A DNA stretch of 6,300 nt, taken from Gammaproteobacteria bacterium. Its GTDB lineage: Bacteria; Pseudomonadota; Gammaproteobacteria; Ga0077536. Below, one piece after another: positions 6,284 through 6,300 of the stretch. Numbering within the stretch: the first letter of the stretch is position 1; the number at the start of each line of letters is the position of its first letter. The stretch lies in assembly GCA_003540955.1 (NCBI GenBank), contig DPMX01000339.1, positions 1 through 6,300 of the forward strand, read 5' to 3'. The notes under the pieces were generated by a model. It did no database searches. It had not been told where the DNA came from and saw only the letters and a program-made list of their open reading frames with translations. The position numbers and the translations under genes are program-made.

Positions 6284-6300
6284 ATGAAAGTACGATTCGC
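6284..6300 (+). CDS. Possible start of a following gene, cut by window end
   Basis: ATG AAA GTA CGA TTC (MKVRF) opens 16 bases after the LOG stop codon and remains open to the window edge. Only five codons are visible and there is no clear ribosome binding site, so this is a weak candidate. Confidence 0.2.

Overview
The window looks like chromosomal DNA of a proteobacterium, most likely a gammaproteobacterium. The reasons are a DUF1329 secreted protein, gram-negative style signal peptides, and a gene-dense layout with short gaps and good Shine-Dalgarno sites. Most of the window is roughly 45-50% G+C. The first 240 bases are about 65% by hand count. No RNA gene, CRISPR array, insertion sequence or recombinase was found, and no gene-free stretch exceeds about 210 bases.

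Left part (1-2799). The 5' part of a luciferase-like (LLM) flavin monooxygenase gene runs leftward off the window. A 206-bp divergent spacer with three small dyad symmetries separates it from a rightward DUF1329 gene. The DUF1329 gene is followed 47 bp later by a second LLM gene. This one keeps a very good ribosome binding site and start but is clearly broken: it has lost roughly 65-70 codons from its centre and has two in-frame stops (TAG 2104-2106, TAA 2461-2463). LLM oxidoreductases and DUF1329 proteins often occur together in oxidative or envelope-associated catabolic loci, so this looks like a partly decayed remnant of one.

Middle part (2822-5554, minus strand). Three genes read leftward, probably as one transcript: a small secreted protein of unknown function with a convincing sigma70-type promoter and ribosome binding site, a HAD-family pyrimidine 5'-nucleotidase-like phosphatase, and an aldehyde dehydrogenase whose start overlaps the HAD gene end by 20 bases. 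The aldehyde dehydrogenase has all catalytic residues but carries Ser where NAD-preferring relatives usually have Glu.

Right part (5671-6300). A divergent plus-strand gene encodes a complete LOG-family (cytokinin riboside 5'-monophosphate phosphoribohydrolase-like) protein. A possible next gene may begin at 6284 but is cut by the window end.

I did not find a convincing new biological system. The points most worth a second look are the decayed LLM gene, the composition break at its divergent LLM neighbour, the dyads in the divergent spacer, the aldehyde dehydrogenase cofactor-site substitution and the unassigned secreted protein.
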